NCBI GenBank assembly: GCA_036277235.1
Contig: DASUNJ010000338.1
Span: 1-8,884 of the forward strand
Source: DATMER01 sp036277235
Lineage (GTDB): Bacteria; Acidobacteriota; Thermoanaerobaculia; Multivoradales; UBA5704
Length of the DNA stretch: 8,884 nucleotides
Reading direction: 5' to 3'
The translations under genes were made by a program, and so were the position numbers. The notes beneath the pieces are model-generated. The model had not been told where the DNA came from and made no database searches. It worked only from the letters and a program-made list of their open reading frames with translations. Positions 1-6,996 of the stretch are shown here, in pieces; position 1 is the stretch's first letter, and the number at the start of each line of letters is the position of its first letter.

Positions 1-986
1 ATCCCCGCGCAGGCGCCGGGACAGAGGTCGCGCATTAGCCGGGTGCCGCCGGGCGTGCCGTCGCTCACCCAGGGCTCGGGACCGTGAATGCCGTCGTGCG
101 CGGCGAAGACGAACGGGCCGTCCGGAGACGAGCGCGGCAGCCCCAGGTACATCGACGCGGCCGGATCGATGAACGCCCGCTTGCGAGGAAAAGAGGTGAG
201 CGCCCGCGCGCTGAAGCCGTCCGACACCCACAGCTCCTGGCCTCGCTTCGTCTCGGCGATCAGCCAGAGGCGCCCGCCCTGGACCACCGCGTCCAGGACT
301 CCCAGGCCCCGCGCCAGGATGCCGTCCGTGGACCACAGCTCATTTCCGGCCGCGAGGACGAGATGCCTGCCCACTCCGCCCAGGATGCGCGGCTTCCCGG
401 GAAGCTTCCTGACCAGGACCGTGCCGGCCGGCGTGCCGTTGCTGCGCCAGAGGGATCTCCCGCGGACGAACCAGATCCGCTCCTGGAAAGCGGTGAGCTG
501 CGACGGAGCGGAGCCGAGGTCCACGGCCAGCCGGGTTCCTTCCGGGGTGCCGTCGCTGCGCCAGAGGTCTCCGTCCGCCACGAAGTACAGGAGACCCTGT
601 AGCGCGGCCCAACCACCGGCGTTCAGCGGACCGGTGAGGCGCACCGCCGCGTTGCCATCGGTCGACCAGAGCGATTTCCTGCCGGGGTCCGCGTAGGCGA
701 GAAAGAACAGGCGTCCCCCGATCCGCGCGAAAGGCTCCACGGCGTCGGTGCAGCCCGGGCAGGTGTCCACGAGGGGCCGGGTCCCTTCCGGCGTGCCGTC
801 GCTACGCCAGAGCGCCCGGTCCAAGCCCTCCGAGGCCTCGAACACGGCCACGCCGGCGAGCGCCGTGAAACCCGCCGGCCCGGAGCCTCCGGGCGAGGGC
901 ACGGGGTTGACGTCCTTGACGAGGTAGGGCTCCAGGGCTGCCGCCGGGAATGCGAGGAGCACGAGCAGCGCGGACCAGGAACGCAT
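1..986 (-). CDS. Secreted ELWxxDGT-repeat protein, paralogue A (3' end outside window)
   Basis: The frame runs open from an ATG at 986 to the window edge, giving 328 complete codons. Residues 1-17 are a Sec-type signal peptide (MRSWSALLVLLAFPAAA) followed by LEPYLVKD, the same mature start as in the two paralogues upstream. Seven full repeat units follow, ending near residues 69, 115, 151, 189, 225, 260 and 315, then the first 13 residues of unit 8 with CPGAC. Units 3-6 are only 35-38 residues long, against 41-53 in paralogue C, and units 2, 5 and 6 have lost the terminal GTxxGT (DGNAAV, DGILA, DGFSA), so this copy is the most diverged. An extra CPGC occurs in unit 2 (residues 76-79). It is the last visible gene of the C-B-A run, 3 nt after B. 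The function is unknown; a secreted repeat or propeller-like protein is inferred from the family pattern. Confidence 0.9.
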   Translation of the reverse strand, partial: MRSWSALLVLLAFPAAALEPYLVKDVNPVPSPGGSGPAGFTALAGVAVFEASEGLDRALWRSDGTPEGTRPLVDTCPGCTDAVEPFARIGGRLFFLAYADPGRKSLWSTDGNAAVRLTGPLNAGGWAALQGLLYFVADGDLWRSDGTPEGTRLAVDLGSAPSQLTAFQERIWFVRGRSLWRSNGTPAGTVLVRKLPGKPRILGGVGRHLVLAAGNELWSTDGILARGLGVLDAVVQGGRLWLIAETKRGQELWVSDGFSARALTSFPRKRAFIDPAASMYLGLPRSSPDGPFVFAAHDGIHGPEPWVSDGTPGGTRLMRDLCPGACAG

Positions 987-992
987 GGCTTA
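984..992 (-). promoter_or_regulatory. B/A junction: likely translational coupling site
   Basis: The stop of B and the start of A read TAA-GCC-ATG, with three bases between them. No Shine-Dalgarno sits at 4-10 nt; the nearest purine stretch, GAGG at 1005-1008, is 18 nt upstream of the ATG. Ribosomes finishing B probably reinitiate on A. This is inferred from spacing alone. Confidence 0.5.
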
Positions 993-3770
993 CGGCGAGT
1001 CCGGCCTCACGGCCCAGAGCTCCACGCCGACGGCCGGGCCGTAGCCGCGGAGGAAGACCCGCGGCCCGGCCGAGAGCAGTGTCGCTCCCTCGAACGGCTC
1101 GAATCCTTCGGCGGTGACCGGGGACACCGTGGTGCCGTCGGTCTCCCACAGGCGCCGGCCTCCGGCGGTCGAGAAGAGGAGCCGGTCCCCCAGCGGGGCG
1201 AAGGAGGTCGCGGGCTCGAAGCCGGTGCCGGGGAAGCCCAGCTCGCGCGTGCCCTCTTCCGTGCCGTCGGTCACGATCAACTGGAAGAACGGCTCGAAGT
1301 GGAAGACCGGCGTGTAGAAGAGCCGGCCCTGGAACACGGTCCAGGCGGTGCCGGGATTCCACGCCGGTGCGATTCGCTCCGTGCCTCCCGGAGTGCCGTC
1401 CGTGACCCAGAGCCCCTCCAACTCGCCATCGCCGAGCCCCGAGAAGGCCAGCTTGTCTCCCAGGGAGACCAGGAGGTTCGGAATGAAGGAGAAGTCCTGG
1501 AAGCCGGTGGCAACGTCCACGACCAGAGCCGTGCCCGTGGGGGTGCCGTCGCTGCTCCAGATCGCGAGGCCGTTCTCGCGGGTGGTGGCGACGAACCAGA
1601 GGCGGCCGCCGTGGACCGCGAGGAGTCCCGCGTCGAGCACGTCGGCACCGGACACGCGGACGGTGCCCGCCTCGGTGCCGTCGCTGCGCCAGAGCGAGTT
1701 GCCTCCGCTCTCCTCCACCACCGTGAAGTAGAGATCGCCATCGAAAGGGGTGAGATCCCGAGGCAGGGAGCTGAGGAGCCCGCCGGGCCGGATGTCCGCG
1801 ACCAGGCCGGTTCCCGCGGCCGTGCCGTCGGTCGCCCACAGCTCGAAGCCATGCTCGGCGTCCCAGGCCATGAAGAAGATCCGGCCGCCGGCGACGGCCA
1901 GCTCCGAGAAGCAGCAGAGGCTCACGCCTTCGGGGGTGACCCGGAAGGTTCCGGCCGCGGTCCCGTCGGTGCGCACGAGCCAGGCGTCGTTGGGGGTCTG
2001 GTTCTGGATGAAGAAGAGCGCGCCTCCGAGCTCGGCCACGGGCGGACGGGCTGGCGGACCGTGCGGCGCCTCGCCGGGCACCAGCTCGGCCACCATGGAG
2101 GTGCCGGGCTCCGTGCCGGCGCTCTTCCACAACTCGTAGCCGTGGACGCCGTCGTCCGCGAAGAAGAAGGCGGTGGAGCCCAGGGCGCCCAGCATCGCCG
2201 GATAGGAGCCGCCGAGCTCGAAAAGGTTGAGGTCCCGCACCAGGGCGGTTCCTCCAGGACTGCCAGGGATACCGTCGGCCGTCCAGAGCTCCGTGCCGTG
2301 CAGGACATCGTCGGCGGCGAAGAGGAGCCTCTCCCCCACCACGGTCCCCTGGAGGGCGAATTGGGGGCCCCGGGGCTCGTCACGCCCGAAGTCGCTCACC
2401 CGGACCGTGCCGGCCGAGGTGCCGTCGGTGCTCCACAGCTCCCGGCCGTGGGTCCCGTCGTCCGCGGTGAAAAGCAGCCGGTCTCCCACGACGAAGGGAT
2501 CGGCCGGACCGGAGCTGCAGGCGCCCGGGCAGAGGTCGAGGACGAGCCTCGTGCCGGGGGAGGTGCCGTCCGTGGCCCACAGCTCCCGCCCGCGGTCGGC
2601 GTCCTCGCCCACCCAGTAGACGAGGCCCCCGCTGGCCGGCCAGAGGGCGGCGACATCCGGGCAGTCCCCGGGGCAGCTCCACACCGGGCCGGTGCCCCGC
2701 GGCGTGCCGTCCGTGGCCCAGAGCTCCACACGCTCCCCGTCCCGGACCGTGAACATGAGGCGGCTGCCCACGAGCGCCGGCGCGTACGACAGGTATAGGT
2801 TGCGGTCCTGGTCGCGGAAGGGCCATCGGGAGACGATCGAGGTCAGCATCCGCGTACCCGCGGCCGTGCCGTCCGTGACCCACAGCTCCTGGCCCCAGCG
2901 CAAGTCCTCGGCGACGAAGAAGACGTGCGGGCCATAACGCGCGAAGGCGAAGAGCTTCCCCGGCGACCGCGAGTGCCTCAGGCGCAGGAGGGGAGCGGTC
3001 TTCCGGGCCGTCCCGTCGGTGGACCAGAGATCCTGCGCGCCGTAACGGTCGGAGGTCACGAAGAGGAGCCGCCCGCCCACGGTTTCCACCGGGGTCGGAA
3101 TCATCGTGTCGAACTCGAGGAACATGCGGGTGGCGGTGCCGTCCGTGCGCCAGAGGGCGCCGCTGAACTCCTCCTGGGACAACGCTCCGAACCAGACCCG
3201 GCCCTTGAAGTATTCGAGGCCGCTCGGCCAGGAGGGGCTCTGCCCGAGCAGGAGATCGGCGACCCGGTGCGTCCCCCCGGGTGTGCCGTCGCTGCGCCAG
3301 AGCTCCCGGCCGTGCAGCTCGTCCGTGGCGGCGAAATAGAGCGCTTCATCGCCCGGCGACCAGACCGCGCCCGCGTCGACCGCGACCCCGGGCGGGGTCA
3401 CGCCGACCGTGCCCTCCGGGGTGCCGTCCGTGGCCCAGAGGGTCGGGGGGATCTCGGGATTCTCCATGACGGTGAAGAAGTACAGCCGCGGCGTCACGGC
3501 GAACGGGTCGGGAAAGCCGGAGCCCCCGCCGGGCACGAGGTCGGCGAGCAGGTGGGTGCCTGCCGCGGTGCCGTCACTCGCCCAGAGCTCGTAGCCGGTG
3601 GCCGGGTCCAAGGCCTGGAAGAGCGCCGTGTCTCCGAGGGTGACGAAGTCGGCGGGGACCGAGCCGCCCGGCTCGTGGGTCGGGTTGATGTCCTCGACCA
3701 GGTACGGCTCCAGGGCGGAGGCCGGAAGCGCGAGGAGGACGGGCAGGAGGAAGGCAAGGTGGAAGCGCAT
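990..3770 (-). CDS. Secreted ELWxxDGT-repeat protein, paralogue B (complete, 926 aa)
   Basis: The start is the ATG at 3770, supported by AAGGAG six bases upstream and by an immediate signal peptide (MRFHLAFLLPVLLALPASA, residues 1-19) with a plausible ASA cleavage site before LEPYLVED. The remainder divides without leftovers into 19 units of 42-54 residues. Each reads roughly LV.D..PG...., then a G.LyF.A.D. strand, then hG.ELW.(S/T)DGT..GT. Unit 19 stops at ELWAVRPDSP without DGTxxGT. Mature cysteines are limited to CPGDC (366-370, unit 8), CPGAC (414-418, unit 9) and CC (619-620, unit 13). Unit 10 has a small insertion (DGIPGSPGGT), and units 4, 5 and 18 have degenerate GT ends. The ELWxxDGT repeat is a known family of unknown function; a beta-propeller-like fold is inferred from repeat length and strand pattern. 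There is no membrane anchor or sorting signal after the signal peptide. Confidence 0.95.
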   Translation of the reverse strand: MRFHLAFLLPVLLALPASALEPYLVEDINPTHEPGGSVPADFVTLGDTALFQALDPATGYELWASDGTAAGTHLLADLVPGGGSGFPDPFAVTPRLYFFTVMENPEIPPTLWATDGTPEGTVGVTPPGVAVDAGAVWSPGDEALYFAATDELHGRELWRSDGTPGGTHRVADLLLGQSPSWPSGLEYFKGRVWFGALSQEEFSGALWRTDGTATRMFLEFDTMIPTPVETVGGRLLFVTSDRYGAQDLWSTDGTARKTAPLLRLRHSRSPGKLFAFARYGPHVFFVAEDLRWGQELWVTDGTAAGTRMLTSIVSRWPFRDQDRNLYLSYAPALVGSRLMFTVRDGERVELWATDGTPRGTGPVWSCPGDCPDVAALWPASGGLVYWVGEDADRGRELWATDGTSPGTRLVLDLCPGACSSGPADPFVVGDRLLFTADDGTHGRELWSTDGTSAGTVRVSDFGRDEPRGPQFALQGTVVGERLLFAADDVLHGTELWTADGIPGSPGGTALVRDLNLFELGGSYPAMLGALGSTAFFFADDGVHGYELWKSAGTEPGTSMVAELVPGEAPHGPPARPPVAELGGALFFIQNQTPNDAWLVRTDGTAAGTFRVTPEGVSLCCFSELAVAGGRIFFMAWDAEHGFELWATDGTAAGTGLVADIRPGGLLSSLPRDLTPFDGDLYFTVVEESGGNSLWRSDGTEAGTVRVSGADVLDAGLLAVHGGRLWFVATTRENGLAIWSSDGTPTGTALVVDVATGFQDFSFIPNLLVSLGDKLAFSGLGDGELEGLWVTDGTPGGTERIAPAWNPGTAWTVFQGRLFYTPVFHFEPFFQLIVTDGTEEGTRELGFPGTGFEPATSFAPLGDRLLFSTAGGRRLWETDGTTVSPVTAEGFEPFEGATLLSAGPRVFLRGYGPAVGVELWAVRPDSP

Positions 3771-3773
3771 GGA

Positions 3774-6503
3774 TTACTCCTTCACCGCCCAGAGCTCCCA
3801 GCCAGTGGAGATGTTGTAGGACGAGAAGAAGACCAGGTTCCCGGCGCGGACCAGCTCCCCGCCGATCTTGACCCTGGGCTCGACCTGGAAGGTGCCCGCC
3901 GGCGTGCCGTCGGACTCCCAGAGCGTCGCCAAGCCGAAGAGATCCGGGGCGATGAAGACGAGACGGTCGCCAAGGATGGCGAACTGACCCGGGGAGAAGA
4001 TCTGGTTGCCCTCGTGGTCGAGGAGCGGCCCGGTCCCGGCCTCGGTGCCGTCCGTCATCCAGATGGTGCCGGTCGCCGCGGAGACGTAGTAGAGCCGGCC
4101 CTGGAAGACTACCTCGGGATAGGTGCTGGGGTCGAAATCCCGGTCGTGGATCTTCCGGGTCCCCGCGGGCGTGCCGTCCGTCACCCAGAGGCCCTCGCCG
4201 TAGATGGAGATGATGAACCGATCGCCGAGCGAGGCCATGAACAGGGCCTCGGTGGAGCCGCTGCCCGGCTTGAATTCGACCTCCAGCCTCGTTCCGGCCT
4301 CGGTACCGTCGCTGCTCCACAGCTCCCGGCCGTGCTCGCCGTCGTCCGCGAAGAACCACAGGCGGCCTGCGTGGACGGTGAAAAGGACCGGGAGCGCAAA
4401 TTCGCCGCCCGCTTCGAGGTCGGTGAAGGGAACGGTGCCAGCCGCGGTGCCGTCGCTCTTCCAGAGATCCACGCCGGCCGTGAAGAAGAGCAGCCCCTGG
4501 AAAGCTGTCAGCTCCCTGGGTACCGAGGTGACCGGTCCGGGCACGATGTCCAGGACCAGCCGCGTCCCCTCCCGGGTGCCGTCGCTCACCCACAGCTCGC
4601 GGCCGTGCTCCTCGTCCTGGAGCTCGAAGAACACCAGGCTCCCCACGGCCTCTATCTCCCGCGCTGGACTGCAGCAGCTCGGTACGGCCTCCTCGGTCAG
4701 CCGGAAGGTACCCGCCGCCGTGCCGTCCGTCCGCCATGGTACATAGCTGTCGCCGAGCTCGTACCCGAAGTAGAAGAGCAGCCCTCCGGCCTCGGCAGAC
4801 GCTCCCACCGGCCGCGCGCCGTCCAGCTCATCCGGTTCGAACGTCCGGAACCGCACGGTCCCGGCAGCCGTGCCATCGCTCTTCCATAGCTCTGGAGCGG
4901 CGCTGTCCTGCAGGACGACGAAGACGACCTCGTCCCCCAGCGCCATGAGGCCTCTGGGGAAGGAGCCGCCGATGTCGATCTGGTTGATGTCCTCGACGAG
5001 CGCGGTCCCGGCGACCGTGCCGTCGGTCCGCCAGAGCTCGGCCCCGTGCTGGCCGTCCTCGCCGCGGAAGAAGAGCACCCCGCCCAGGACAGCCCCGTGG
5101 AGCCCCTCCTCCTCCCAGATGTTCGGATTCTCGAAATCGGTGACCCGGACGATTTCCTTCCCATTTGTGCTCCAGATCTCCTCGCCGTTCTGTGCGTCCC
5201 GGGCTACGAAGAGGAGCCGGTCCCCGGCAACGAAGGGAGAGTGGAGACTGAAAAGGCAGTTACCGGGGCATGCGCCGCTCACGCGGCGGGTCCCCGCCCT
5301 GGTGCCATTCGTGGACCAGAGCTCGTACCCGTTCTCTTGTGTAATGAAGTAGAGCCGGCCGCGGAACAAGAGCCACGTGGCGCCAAAGGTGGAGCACTCG
5401 CCGGGGCAAAGGTCCCGCAGCAGGCGGGTGCCCCCCGGGGTGCCATCCGTGATCCAGGGCTCGGCGCCATGGGTCCCGTCGTTCGCCCAGAAAAGGAAGC
5501 GGCCGTCGTTCAGCCCCTCCCGCGGCAAGCTCGCCTGGGATTCGAAAGCGTCAAACTTCGGGAAGTTGGTCAGGGGCCGGGTGCCGGGCCTCGTGCCGTC
5601 GCTGACCCAGAGCTCCTGGCCCTTTCTGCTCTCGCCGATGAAATAGAGCCGGTTCCCCCGGACGATGCGGTCGTAGATGGTTTTGCCCGCCGAGATCCGA
5701 GCCGTTCCCCCGGCGGTCCCATCGCCGCCCCAGAGCTCCTGGATGGGGCCCGGCTCCTCGCTCGGAGGCCGCACAAAGAACGTGATGCGGCTGCCGACGG
5801 CCTGAACGAATTCCGGAGATTCGTTGGAAGCCGAGGCAGGGAACGGATCGACCGCCAGGACCGTCCCGGCCGCGGTGCCGTCGCTGCGCCAGAGGGAACC
5901 GCCGTGCTGCCCGTCGTCGGCGCCGAACCAAGCCTGGCCCTTGTACTCCGTCAGCCCTGAGATGTTCGAGGGCTCGGGCCCCGGCCGGACATCCGCCACG
6001 AGGTGGGTCCCCGCGGGAGTGCCGTCGGTGCGCCAGAGCTCGATGCCGTGCTCCGTGTCCCGGCCCGTGAAATAGAGGATGCCCTGGCTGGCGATCCAGA
6101 CCCGAGGCCTCCCGACGACAGCCACGTCGGGATCGGTGAGACGGAAGGTGCCGGCGGGCGTGCCGTCGCTGACCCACAGGCTCGCGAAGCCGGCAATGGG
6201 GTTGCCAGACACGAAGAAGTAGAGCTGCTCCGTCACGGCGTACGGCTGCGGGTCTCCCAGCTCGCCCGAGGCATCAGAGAGCTGGAAGGTGCCTGCGGCC
6301 GTGCCGTCGCTGCGCCACAGCTCGCCGCCGGAGATCCCGTCGTTGGCGAAGAAGAGCACGGCGCCGCGGAACGTGACCGGATTCAAGGGGTCCGAGCCGT
6401 CGGGGCTTGACACCGCGTTGATGTCCTTGACCAGGTACGGCTCCAGACCCGCCGCCGGAAGCGCGAGGAGAACGAGCAGACAGCAGACGGCGACACTCTT
6501 CAT
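3774..6503 (-). CDS. Secreted ELWxxDGT-repeat protein, paralogue C (complete, 909 aa)
   Basis: The start is taken at ATG 6503 because AGGAGG precedes it by four bases and a signal peptide follows directly (MKSVAVCCLLVLLALPAAG, residues 1-19, then LEPYLVKD). An in-frame ATG at 6602 would put 33 non-hydrophobic residues before the signal peptide and was not used. Residues 20-909 parse fully into 19 units of 38-53 residues, with unit ends near 72, 119, 166, 214, 267, 308, 359, 405, 452, 500, 549, 599, 647, 690, 738, 782, 824, 871 and 909. Most end in (S/T)DGTxxGT; units 8 and 9 have NG for DG, and unit 9 lacks the GT (NGKEIV). Mature cysteines are only CPGEC (366-370), CPGNC (412-416) and CC (610-611). 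It is the first gene of the presumed C-B-A operon and lies downstream of the 21-bp repeat array. No catalytic motif is visible; export from the cytoplasm is well supported, the ligand is unknown. Confidence 0.95.
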   Translation of the reverse strand: MKSVAVCCLLVLLALPAAGLEPYLVKDINAVSSPDGSDPLNPVTFRGAVLFFANDGISGGELWRSDGTAAGTFQLSDASGELGDPQPYAVTEQLYFFVSGNPIAGFASLWVSDGTPAGTFRLTDPDVAVVGRPRVWIASQGILYFTGRDTEHGIELWRTDGTPAGTHLVADVRPGPEPSNISGLTEYKGQAWFGADDGQHGGSLWRSDGTAAGTVLAVDPFPASASNESPEFVQAVGSRITFFVRPPSEEPGPIQELWGGDGTAGGTARISAGKTIYDRIVRGNRLYFIGESRKGQELWVSDGTRPGTRPLTNFPKFDAFESQASLPREGLNDGRFLFWANDGTHGAEPWITDGTPGGTRLLRDLCPGECSTFGATWLLFRGRLYFITQENGYELWSTNGTRAGTRRVSGACPGNCLFSLHSPFVAGDRLLFVARDAQNGEEIWSTNGKEIVRVTDFENPNIWEEEGLHGAVLGGVLFFRGEDGQHGAELWRTDGTVAGTALVEDINQIDIGGSFPRGLMALGDEVVFVVLQDSAAPELWKSDGTAAGTVRFRTFEPDELDGARPVGASAEAGGLLFYFGYELGDSYVPWRTDGTAAGTFRLTEEAVPSCCSPAREIEAVGSLVFFELQDEEHGRELWVSDGTREGTRLVLDIVPGPVTSVPRELTAFQGLLFFTAGVDLWKSDGTAAGTVPFTDLEAGGEFALPVLFTVHAGRLWFFADDGEHGRELWSSDGTEAGTRLEVEFKPGSGSTEALFMASLGDRFIISIYGEGLWVTDGTPAGTRKIHDRDFDPSTYPEVVFQGRLYYVSAATGTIWMTDGTEAGTGPLLDHEGNQIFSPGQFAILGDRLVFIAPDLFGLATLWESDGTPAGTFQVEPRVKIGGELVRAGNLVFFSSYNISTGWELWAVKE
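3777..3782 (-). promoter_or_regulatory. Ribosome-binding site of B, inside the 3' end of C
   Basis: AAGGAG lies over the last codons of C (Lys-Glu), six bases before the B ATG. The junction is TAA-TCC-ATG. The stop of C falls between the Shine-Dalgarno and the B start, so both direct initiation and coupling to C are possible. Confidence 0.75.
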
Positions 6504-6597
6504 GCGACCTCCTGAAAGGGGAGCGACAGGCAATATGCTACCGCACCCTACAGGACCCCGCGCAGCCCCCCGCGGTGTACAGCCAAGAAAAGCAGGC
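6504..6597 (-). promoter_or_regulatory. Leader of the C-B-A operon; weak promoter candidate
   Basis: Between the repeat array and C there are about 95 nt with no gene. The only AT-rich patch is TAGCAT (6535-6540), a possible -10 element that would give a 5' UTR of about 25 nt. The hexamer 17 bp upstream (GCGCGG, 6558-6563) is not a sigma-70 -35 box. A promoter is expected here if the operon is separate from D, but its position is uncertain. Confidence 0.25.
6508..6513 (-). promoter_or_regulatory. Strong ribosome-binding site of C
   Basis: AGGAGG is followed by TCGC and then the ATG at 6503. This is the best Shine-Dalgarno in the window and decides the start of C against the upstream in-frame ATG at 6602. 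Confidence 0.8.
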
Positions 6598-6618
6598 TCC
6601 ATCGCTCCCCCCCCGAGG

Positions 6619-6970
6619 CGAGCGACTTCATCACCAGTTCGAGCGACTCCATAGCCGGTACGAGCGACTCGCCCTCAGGGGCGAGAGGCTTGCCCCACGG
6701 GGCAAGCGGCTATCCCCGTGGGGGAAGTGACTATCCCCATGGGGCGAGAGGCTATCCCCACGGGGGAAATGACTATCCCCAGAGGGCGAGCGGCTATCCC
6801 CGTGGGGGAAGTGACCATCCCCATGGGGCAAGCGGCTATCCCCACGGGGGAAGTGACCATCCCCACGGGGCAAGTGACTTTCCCCACGGGGCGAGAGGCT
6901 CTGCCTCGAGGGCGAGAGGCTTGAATCACGGGGCGAGAGGCTCTGCCTCAGGGGCGAGACGCTGCCATCC
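6619..6970. repeat. 21-bp tandem repeat array with phased CCCC-NN-GGGG dyads
   Basis: Sixteen contiguous 21-bp units start at 6619, 6640, 6661 and so on every 21 bp to 6934, with no indel, followed by a partial degenerate copy from 6955. A very degenerate copy may precede at 6598. Each unit is a purine-rich shoulder of about 9 nt (type CRAGNGRCT or GAAGTGAC(T/C)) followed, in the central units, by ATCCCC-NN-GGGG. A at unit position 3, G at position 6 and C at position 8 are kept in all sixteen. Units 4-13 (6682-6891) are the best conserved; nine of those ten keep CCCC-NN-GGGG, and the unit at 6766 is broken (CCCCAGAGGG). Edge units 1-2 lack the dyad. The array fills most of the D-to-C gap. 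It could be an operator-like array, an RNA hairpin series or a neutral minisatellite; the sequence alone does not decide. Confidence 0.95.
6703..6870. repeat. 84-bp higher-order duplication inside the 21-bp array
   Basis: The four units at 6703-6786 match the next four at 6787-6870 at 76 of 84 positions. This is closer than neighbouring units match each other (for example 17 of 21 for the units at 6703 and 6724). The shoulder types alternate CRAGNGG / GAARTGA, giving an intermediate 42-bp period. This points to growth of the array by blocks of two and four units. Confidence 0.85.
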
Positions 6971-6986
6971 TTAGCTCAGCGTCCCG
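6955..6986 (-). terminator. Hairpin just downstream of D, possible U-less terminator
   Basis: On the minus strand, CGGGACGCTG (6986-6977) can pair with CAGCGTCTCG (6964-6955): a 10-bp stem with one G-U pair around a 12-nt loop. It starts 10 nt after the D stop codon. No U tract follows, so it is not a canonical intrinsic terminator; U-less hairpins of this kind are proposed to act in some GC-rich bacteria. The distal arm overlaps the last, partial 21-bp unit. Confidence 0.4.
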
Positions 6987-6996
6987 TGCAGGGTTC

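Noticed and set aside
802..2130. Minus-strand open frame of 442 aa overlapping B and A in another frame
   Set aside because: It is Arg/Gly/His-rich with a periodic RRHRRG-type pattern, a frame-shifted shadow of the repeat codons; the overlapping B frame has a signal peptide and a complete repeat architecture.
1299..2798. Long plus-strand open frame (499 aa) antisense to B
   Set aside because: It lies antisense to B, is rich in Gly, Arg, Ala, Pro and Glu, shows repeats that mirror the ELWxxDGT codons, and has no recognisable domain. High GC and the repeated codons explain its openness.
3574..4737. Minus-strand open frame of 387 aa overlapping B and C
   Set aside because: It is a shadow of the true repeat frame, with the same Arg/Gly/His-rich periodic composition and no start signal.
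2925..4889. Long plus-strand open frame (654 aa) crossing the B/C boundary antisense
   Set aside because: It spans two well-supported genes on the other strand, and its GAVRGPE-like repeats are the reverse image of the DGTxxGT codons.
5394..5408. CPGxC as a heme-binding or thioredoxin-type motif
   Set aside because: The spacing is C-x3-C with no following His (not CxxCH) and is not CxxC; only unit 2 of A has CPGC, and no thioredoxin fold is seen around it.
6486..6486. Lipoprotein signal for C because of the CC at residues 7-8
   Set aside because: The cysteines precede the hydrophobic core and there is no L-[AS]-[GA]-C lipobox; the AAG/ASA/AAA ends before LEPYLV fit signal peptidase I.
6504..6602. 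Upstream in-frame start for C at 6602 (33 extra residues)
   Set aside because: It would bury the signal peptide behind a non-hydrophobic extension, whereas AGGAGG precedes the ATG at 6503 and B and A also begin directly with the signal peptide.
6619..6970. CRISPR array
   Set aside because: The 21-bp units are contiguous with no unique spacers and no cas gene is nearby.
6631..6974. Several small open frames on both strands encoding heptapeptide repeats (type P.G.VTI or HGDS)
   Set aside because: A 21-bp period is a multiple of three, so several frames stay open and give 7-residue repeats. Openness on both strands, the lack of Shine-Dalgarno sites and the DNA-level dyads argue against coding. 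A peptide detected by mass spectrometry would reverse this.
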